DNA of 11,807 nt from Isotricha intestinalis (Eukaryota > Ciliophora > Litostomatea > Vestibuliferida > Isotrichidae): positions 1 through 11,807 of the forward strand of contig JAJJLU010004545.1 of the NCBI GenBank assembly GCA_023807065.1, written 5' to 3'. The notes beneath the pieces were generated by a model, which had not been told where the DNA came from, did not search any database, and was given only the letters and a program-made list of their open reading frames with translations. How positions within the stretch are numbered: the stretch's first letter is position 1; each line of letters starts with the position of its first letter. The position numbers were made by a program, and so were the translations under genes. Below, piece by piece: positions 7,833 through 11,807 of this stretch.

Positions 7833-8630
7833 TTAACATTGGCAATTTTTTTTATTCTCTTTATTATTATTATTAGTATTCTCATTATTAATTTGAAATT
7901 TATTATTCCCATTAACAACTTGATTATTATTATAGTTATTCATATTATTATTCTCAAAGTTCCTGTCTTTAAAATCTTTATTATCTTTTCTAGAATTTTC
8001 ATTTTCTAAATCTTGAATAATAATATTTTTATCAATATTAAACTGATCAAAAAAAGGTAAATGAGCAACACAAGTATAAATCATTTTATTAATATTAATA
8101 TTATCTTTAGCAGAGGTTTCAAAATAAAAACTTAAGTTTTCTTTTTTAACTAAATCTTCAGCTAATTTTTGTTCAACTTCTCTATTTAAATCAATTTTAT
8201 TTCCACATAAAACAAGAATAGAATTATCAGTATTAAATTCTTTAATAAATTTAATCCAATTGTTTAAATTATCAAAAGTATTTTTTCTAGAAATATCATA
8301 AATAATAAAAATAATAGAAGAGCCTCTGACATAAGAAGGAATTAAAGCCTTATATCTTTCCTGACCTGCAGAATCCCATATTTGTAATTTTATTGAATTA
8401 TCTTTATAATCTATTTGCTTTGTTGCAAAATCTACTCCTATTGTTGCCTATATGTTATTTTATTATTGTTTTTATATATATATTTTATTTTTTATTTTTA
8501 CATCATGTTTTTCTTGGAAATCATTATTTATGAAACGCTTTAATATTGAGGTTTTTCCTATACCTGGGTCACCTACAAATACTATTTTATAACGAATTGT
8601 TAAAATATTTGATGGAAGTTCTTCATTCAT
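7833..8630 (-). CDS. Rab6-like small GTPase, two exons (7833-8447 and 8502-8630)
   Basis: Joining exon 1 (43 codons from ATG 8630) to exon 2 (204 codons plus TAA) gives a 247-residue Rab. It carries all G motifs: P-loop GDPGIGKT (20-27), switch I ATIGVDF (44-50), WDSAGQE (67-73) with the catalytic Gln72, GNKIDL (125-130) and ETSAK (153-157). The IPSYVR segment (79-84) is typical of Rab6/Ypt6, which acts in Golgi and endosome-to-Golgi traffic. The C-terminus ends Asn-Cys-Gln-Cys, a CxC double geranylgeranylation signal. Oddities: Pro22 occupies the position equivalent to Ras Gly12, WDS replaces the usual WDT, and an asparagine-rich stretch (about 190-243) lengthens the hypervariable tail, so the protein exceeds the usual ~205-210 residues. 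The exon junction falls cleanly between His-Asp and Ala-Thr-Ile-Gly. Rab family is certain; Rab6 subfamily is likely rather than proven. Confidence 0.92.
8448..8501 (-). other. 54-nt GT-AG intron in the Rab gene
   Basis: On the minus strand the intron begins GTAAAAA at 8501 and ends ACATATAG at 8448. Its length is a multiple of three, but it contains an in-frame TAA, so it cannot be read through. Removing it restores an uninterrupted Rab sequence exactly at the start of switch I. It is almost pure A+T with an A-rich 5' half. It is the only intron I can place with confidence in this window. Confidence 0.93.
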
Positions 8631-9156
8631 TTTTTTTTAATTTTTTTGATATTTTTTTAAATTAGATTTTTAAATTTTTTATTTTTTTTTGTTTAGGATT
8701 AAATTTTTTTATATATATATTTATTTTTTTTATTTTTTTGAGTAGAATTTTTTTGTTTTCTTCTTTTGGTTTTTTTTTTTTGGAAAAGGAATTAATAGGT
8801 TATTTATGTTATTTTTTTCTATCTATTTTTTTTCAAGTTAAAGAATATTTCTTTTTGAATTATTATTTCTTTTTAAAATTTATTATTTAATCTTATTTCT
8901 TCAAGGTTTCTTCTATTAAATCTTTATTATATAAATCATTATTGGAAATTATTGAATTTAAACTAGAAAAGACTTATTATATAAACAATAATATTTTCTT
9001 CATTTAACTTAAAAAAAGTCTTTGTCTATTATGTAAATTATTATCATTATTTATATTTCCCAAAATTAATTCATAATTATTCATATTGTTTAAATTTAAA
9101 GATTAATCATTCGAATTATTAATTAATTTTATCTTTTTAATATAAAAACTTCTTTA

Positions 9157-9348
9157 TTTAATTTCAATAAAATTGAAAAGGAAATAACTAATAAACAAAA
9201 TAATAGTAATAAAAAAAAATAATATAAAAAACCAATATTCTCTTCTCCGAGTTCTTCCTGAAATATTACAATAATTTTCAAAAACTTTTTTTATTCTTTT
9301 CCAAAATCCAAGAGAAGGAGTAACTTCTATTATTTTATTTTTTATACA
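9157..9348 (-). pseudogene. DUF805-type membrane-domain fragment (exon or pseudogene)
   Basis: A 64-codon minus-strand frame, open between in-frame TAA codons at 9349-9351 and 9154-9156 and lacking any ATG. It contains GFW (residues 14-16), a helix KRIKKVFENY, the hallmark SGRTRRREYW (30-39) and a hydrophobic membrane segment (about 40-60). This is the N-terminal signature of DUF805 (YhaH-like) proteins, which are mostly bacterial inner-membrane proteins with several helices. The later family motif, around 'RRLHD...GWW', is not found on this strand between 9156 and about 8640 in any frame. The fragment is therefore truncated, or its other exons lie where I cannot recognise them. A possible 3' splice site (AATAATAG, ending at 9327) precedes Lys/Glu-Val-Thr-Pro, but no phase-matching donor was convincing. 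The domain is very likely; a working gene is uncertain. Confidence 0.6.
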
Positions 9349-9783
9349 TTAAATTTTTCTATGATTTATATACCAACATTACAAAATTAAAAAATAATTT
9401 TGTTTATTTATTTTTCCAAAGACAATATAAATGAATGGAATCAAAAGACAAATCATTTTCTCTGTTGAAATTATTCTCTTCTTTTAAAACACAATTTTAT
9501 TGGTTGATGTAAATACTCAAAAAAATTAAGTTAGACTAATTAATTTATTACTATATTTAAAACTATCTATCTTTGAAAACATAAATTTTGAATGAATCAA
9601 TAGTAAAATTATTGTTATAAAGATTAAAAAGTTTCATTTATAATAGGTCAATAATCTAAATTATTTAATTAATTTTTTTATTTTTTAATAGTTTATTGAA
9701 TTTATCCAAATTTTATTATATATAATAGATAGAAATTATAAATTAAATGGAAGATGATTCATTTAATTAGAAAAATAAATTAT

Positions 9784-9808
9784 GAAAAACAAAAAATTTT
9801 TGTTTTTC
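9784..9808. repeat. Perfect 12-bp inverted repeat with 1-nt spacer
   Basis: GAAAAACAAAAA at 9784-9795 is followed by one A and then TTTTTGTTTTTC at 9797-9808, the exact reverse complement. It lies in the gene-poor region, about 410 bases upstream of the NlpC/P60-VCBS start. The G and C in each arm pair correctly, so this is more than an A-run facing a T-run. It could form a cruciform or a hairpin, or be a dimeric factor site; its role is unknown. Confidence 0.7.
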
Positions 9809-10215
9809 TATCATCAATTGTAGGGAACAATTTTTTTCTGAAAAATAATTCAATTATTTTAAACAACAATAAATGTGAAATTTTTTAATGACTAAATTTT
9901 CATTTTTTTGATTAATATTAATATTATTATTTTTTTCTTCTTGAAAATTATTCATTTTAATTTTTATTTGTCAAAAGATAATTTAATAAAAAAGGATTTT
10001 TAATTAAATTCTTTGAAAATTCGATTTTTTCTATAATAAGTTAATTCAAATCAATTATAAAATATAAAAATTAGCTGAATATAAATTCATAAACAAAATA
10101 AAAAAAGAAAAAAAATTAAAGAAATAAATACTTTAGTAAAATAGTTTATAAAATAATTAAAAATATATTATGTTCTTATTAATAATTAATAAAAAAATAA
10201 AAAAATTCAAATTAA

Positions 10216-11442
10216 ATGAGTTCTAAAGAAGAAAGATTAATAACATTTGCAAAGCAGATAATGAATGACTCGTTTTCAGATAGTGAAACATCACAAATGG
10301 ATAGTATGAATCTTATTGGTGGTTCCAATTTTGTTCAATATGTATATAGCAAAAGTTTAGGAATAAATATAAGTGAAAAAATAAAAGAATTAATTAATGA
10401 AGGATTTGAAGTCAAAAAAGAAGAACTTTCATCTGGAGATTTAGTTTTTACTAGTATTGATCATGTTGGTATTTATATAGGAAATAATGAAATAATTCAT
10501 TATTCTGATGGTCTTATTCAAATAAATAAAATAACAAATTTTTATAAAGGAAGAAGAATTATAGAAAGAATCAATAATAATGAAAATACAATCAATTATA
10601 TTAATTATCATCCTGATGTTGCTCTTGGAGAAATTATTTTTCATTCAAATACACCTTTAAAAGAAACTGATAAGAATTGGGAATTTTTATTAGGTGATTA
10701 TAATAATAATGGAATATTAGATTTATATTGTATTAAAAAAAAGAATACCATAAATAATTTTACTGAAATATATATATTAGATGGAAGTACTAATTTTAAT
10801 ACTTTTCTTTTACAAACTGACACTCCATTACATGAAACTGAAGAAAATTGGAAATTTTTATTAGGTGATTATAATCAAAATGGAACATTAGATTTATATT
10901 GTATAAAAAAATGTAATACAGGAAGTAATTCAACTGAAGTACATATATTAAATGGAAGTACTAATTTTCAATCTTATCTTTTACAAACTGGAACTGTATT
11001 ACATGAAACTGGAGATAATTGGGAATTTTTATTAGGAGATTATAATCAAAATGGGAAATTAGATTTATATTGTATAAAAAAATATCATACTGGAACTAAT
11101 TTGACTGAAGTTCATATATTAAATGGAAATGATAAATTTCAATCTTTTCTTTACGGGATTGGAACTGCATTACCTGAAGTTGGAGATAATTATGATTTTA
11201 AATTAGATGATTATAATAATGATGGGAAATTAGATTTATATTGTATAAAAAAATTTGGAACTGGAACAAATTCTACTGAAATAAGTATATTAGGTGGAAA
11301 TGATTATTTTAAATCTTTTATTACAAATATTGAAACTAAATTACCTGAAACTGATAAAGATTTTTCATTTTATCCTTTAAATGATAAATTATATGTCATC
11401 AAAAAAGGTAATAATACTGAGATTATCTGCTTAAAAATTTAG
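10216..11442 (+). CDS. NlpC/P60-fold protein with Cys-to-Gly active site, fused to VCBS/FG-GAP-like repeats
   Basis: A 408-residue protein with an N-terminal NlpC/P60 (papain-like, peptidoglycan endopeptidase type) domain at about 1-118. The pattern is 'GGSNFVQYVY' (35-44), SSGDLVF (72-78), DHVGIYIG (82-89) and IIHYSDG (93-99). In active enzymes the first segment reads Asp-Cys-Ser-Gly-(Phe/Leu); here Gly36 sits at the Cys position and Asn38 at the Gly position. The His of DHVGIYIG (His83) and the third catalytic position (His95) are kept. Residues 146-373 are four exact 57-residue repeats, with a partial fifth to 408. Each full repeat has a DxNx(N/D)Gxx(D) calcium-type loop and LYCIKK. Bacterial relatives are typically secreted cell-wall enzymes, but no signal peptide is visible here. 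ATG 10216 is the first start in frame and the gene ends in TAG. The bacterial-type domains suggest ancient lateral transfer; codon use is now as AT-rich as its neighbours. A binding role is more likely than hydrolysis. Confidence 0.85.
   Translation: MSSKEERLITFAKQIMNDSFSDSETSQMDSMNLIGGSNFVQYVYSKSLGINISEKIKELINEGFEVKKEELSSGDLVFTSIDHVGIYIGNNEIIHYSDGLIQINKITNFYKGRRIIERINNNENTINYINYHPDVALGEIIFHSNTPLKETDKNWEFLLGDYNNNGILDLYCIKKKNTINNFTEIYILDGSTNFNTFLLQTDTPLHETEENWKFLLGDYNQNGTLDLYCIKKCNTGSNSTEVHILNGSTNFQSYLLQTGTVLHETGDNWEFLLGDYNQNGKLDLYCIKKYHTGTNLTEVHILNGNDKFQSFLYGIGTALPEVGDNYDFKLDDYNNDGKLDLYCIKKFGTGTNSTEISILGGNDYFKSFITNIETKLPETDKDFSFYPLNDKLYVIKKGNNTEIICLKI
10651..11439 (+). repeat. Tandem 171-bp coding repeats (57-residue VCBS/FG-GAP-like units)
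   Basis: Units run 10651-10821, 10822-10992, 10993-11163 and 11164-11334, with a partial unit 11335-11439. Each full unit encodes T-x-L-(K/H/P)-E at its start, then NWEFLLGDYN-like sequence, a DxNxxGxxD loop (Asp161, 218, 275 and 332 lead each loop), LYCIKK, a TE(V/I)xIL strand and a Phe-rich end. There are no length differences between full units. Units 2 and 3 look closest to one another. The partial last unit lacks the acidic loop and the cysteine, as in a capping blade. Confidence 0.9.
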
Positions 11443-11807
11443 AATATATTAAATAAAAAAGTGAAAATAATATAATATTTTTAAGTGTTTTATTAAGATA
11501 ATCACTTAAATTATATGATTTTTAAGTAATTTATTAAAATATTTAAAATAAAATAAATAAAATAAATAAATTACCTTAAAGCCCAAAATAAATCAGCCGT
11601 TAAATTTTTTTTTACCCCGTATTTCTGTTTATTCTTGAAATTCAATTTTCCAAAAATAAAAGAGACCAGTTTATTTAAGGAAAAAGATTTATTAATAATT
11701 ATAAATTACCTAATAAATATTTAAAAAATATTTTTATTTTATTTAAATAGAGAAAATAAACTTAAATTTCCATATCAATAAAAATAATACCGTAAAACAC
11801 ATTGGGT
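11443..11807. other. 3' flank of the NlpC/P60-VCBS gene; no complete gene
   Basis: The stretch starts with AT-rich 3'-UTR-like sequence. An 8-bp inverted repeat, TTTAAGTG (11480-11487) and CACTTAAA (11503-11510), could fold as a hairpin with a 15-nt loop shortly after the TAG. A G+C-richer island follows (about 11577-11700) between two copies of ATAAATTACCT. On the minus strand 11574-11705 is 44 codons without a stop and without ATG, using CTG, GGG, ACG and AGG, codons rarely seen in the other genes. It may be an exon of a gene beyond the window or a non-coding RNA; I cannot decide. The last ~20 bases are again richer in G and C, so another element may begin at the edge. Confidence 0.45.
11566..11711. 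repeat. 11-bp direct repeat flanking a 124-bp island
   Basis: ATAAATTACCT occurs at 11566-11576 and again at 11701-11711. Between the copies lies sequence with clusters of G and C (AAAGCCC, CAGCCG, TACCCCG, GAGACC) unlike its surroundings. Just inside, CCTTAAA (11574-11580) and TTTAAGG (11674-11680) form a short imperfectly placed inverted pair. Direct repeats around a foreign-looking insert suggest a target-site duplication or, in a ciliate, a pointer-like repeat; chance cannot be ruled out at this composition. Confidence 0.45.

Larger units (their letters stand above)
8631..10215. other. Gene-poor 1.6-kb region with a decayed or unresolved gene
   Basis: No complete standard-code gene is visible. 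The first 250 bases beside the Rab start are T-rich on the plus strand (A-rich leader and promoter DNA of the Rab gene). From about 8880 to 9960 the sequence is less simple, and the lines counted around 9241-9540 have about 20-25% G+C, similar to or above the genes. It contains the DUF805 fragment described separately. A minus-strand ATG at about 9955 starts a 33-codon asparagine- and lysine-rich frame ending in TAA; it might be a first exon of the same gene, but I could not find splice sites joining them. The last 200 bases before 10216 are low-complexity and presumably hold the promoter of the NlpC/P60-VCBS gene. Confidence 0.6.

Noticed and set aside
7833..8084. A separate 83-residue minus-strand gene starting at the internal Met.
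   Set aside because: It is the C-terminal third of the Rab protein; the frame continues upstream through ETSAK and NKxD motifs.
9434..9520. Short plus-strand ATG frames (under 30 codons).
   Set aside because: Too short, no motif, and antisense to a more coding-like minus-strand stretch.
8840..9955. Minus-strand frames through the DUF805 region that stay open for 200 or more codons if TAA and TAG are read as Gln.
   Set aside because: Seventeen stop codons in 207 codons of the upstream frame is again near the random expectation, and two overlapping frames are open at once. I keep only the 64-codon DUF805 segment, which has real family motifs.
10441..10644. Minus-strand open frame inside the NlpC/P60 gene.
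   Set aside because: Ile/Asn-rich shadow of a well-supported coding sequence.
1..11807. tRNA, rRNA, CRISPR array, telomeric repeats or bacterial operon signals.
   Set aside because: By eye I found no cloverleaf with usable A and B boxes, no rRNA-like G+C-rich block, no spaced direct repeats and no C4A2/C4A4-type ends. The genes are eukaryotic.

Overview
The window is extremely AT-rich nuclear DNA from a unicellular eukaryote. A few 60-base lines counted by hand gave about 15-25% G+C in genes, with less in some spacers. The eukaryotic evidence is a prenylated Rab GTPase gene split by a 54-nt GT-AG intron, a TFIIH Tfb5 subunit, an importin-7/8-type karyopherin, a selenoprotein-T-like ER protein and asparagine-rich low-complexity tracts. 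Stop codons are TAA and TAG, and a 1058-codon gene has no internal TAA, TAG or TGA, so these genes use an ordinary stop code. The EF-hand protein resembles a type I associate with ciliates and relatives. Extreme AT-richness, short introns, standard stops and bacterial-type NlpC/P60-VCBS and DUF805 sequences would fit a rumen (litostome) ciliate. Anaerobic fungi, dictyostelids and other anaerobic protists are not excluded, and the assignment is inference.

Layout, left to right. Two plus-strand genes, a SelT-like protein (119-757) and Tfb5 (867-1094), converge on a large minus-strand importin gene (1317-4493). After a 781-bp gap comes a plus-strand single-pass membrane coiled-coil protein (5275-5799). 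It converges on two minus-strand genes lying 74 bp apart: a four-unit EF-hand protein (5902-7758) and a Rab6-like GTPase (7833-8630, two exons). A gene-poor 1.6 kb follows (8631-10215). It holds an unmistakable but truncated DUF805 membrane-domain fragment on the minus strand (9157-9348) and a perfect 12-bp inverted repeat. The last gene (10216-11442, plus) encodes an NlpC/P60 fold fused to four exact 57-residue VCBS/FG-GAP-like repeats. The final 365 bp contain a G+C-richer island bracketed by an 11-bp direct repeat.

The left two thirds is housekeeping: transcription and repair, nuclear import, ER and Golgi traffic, calcium binding. I see no operon-like pathway; the genes appear to be independent neighbours in a compact genome. 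The right third is accessory in character, with two domains of bacterial type. The most interesting signals are two apparent pseudoenzymes: a SelT homologue whose CxxU/CxxC redox motif is replaced (the protein has no cysteine at all), and an NlpC/P60 domain with the catalytic Cys position occupied by Gly while both His positions remain.
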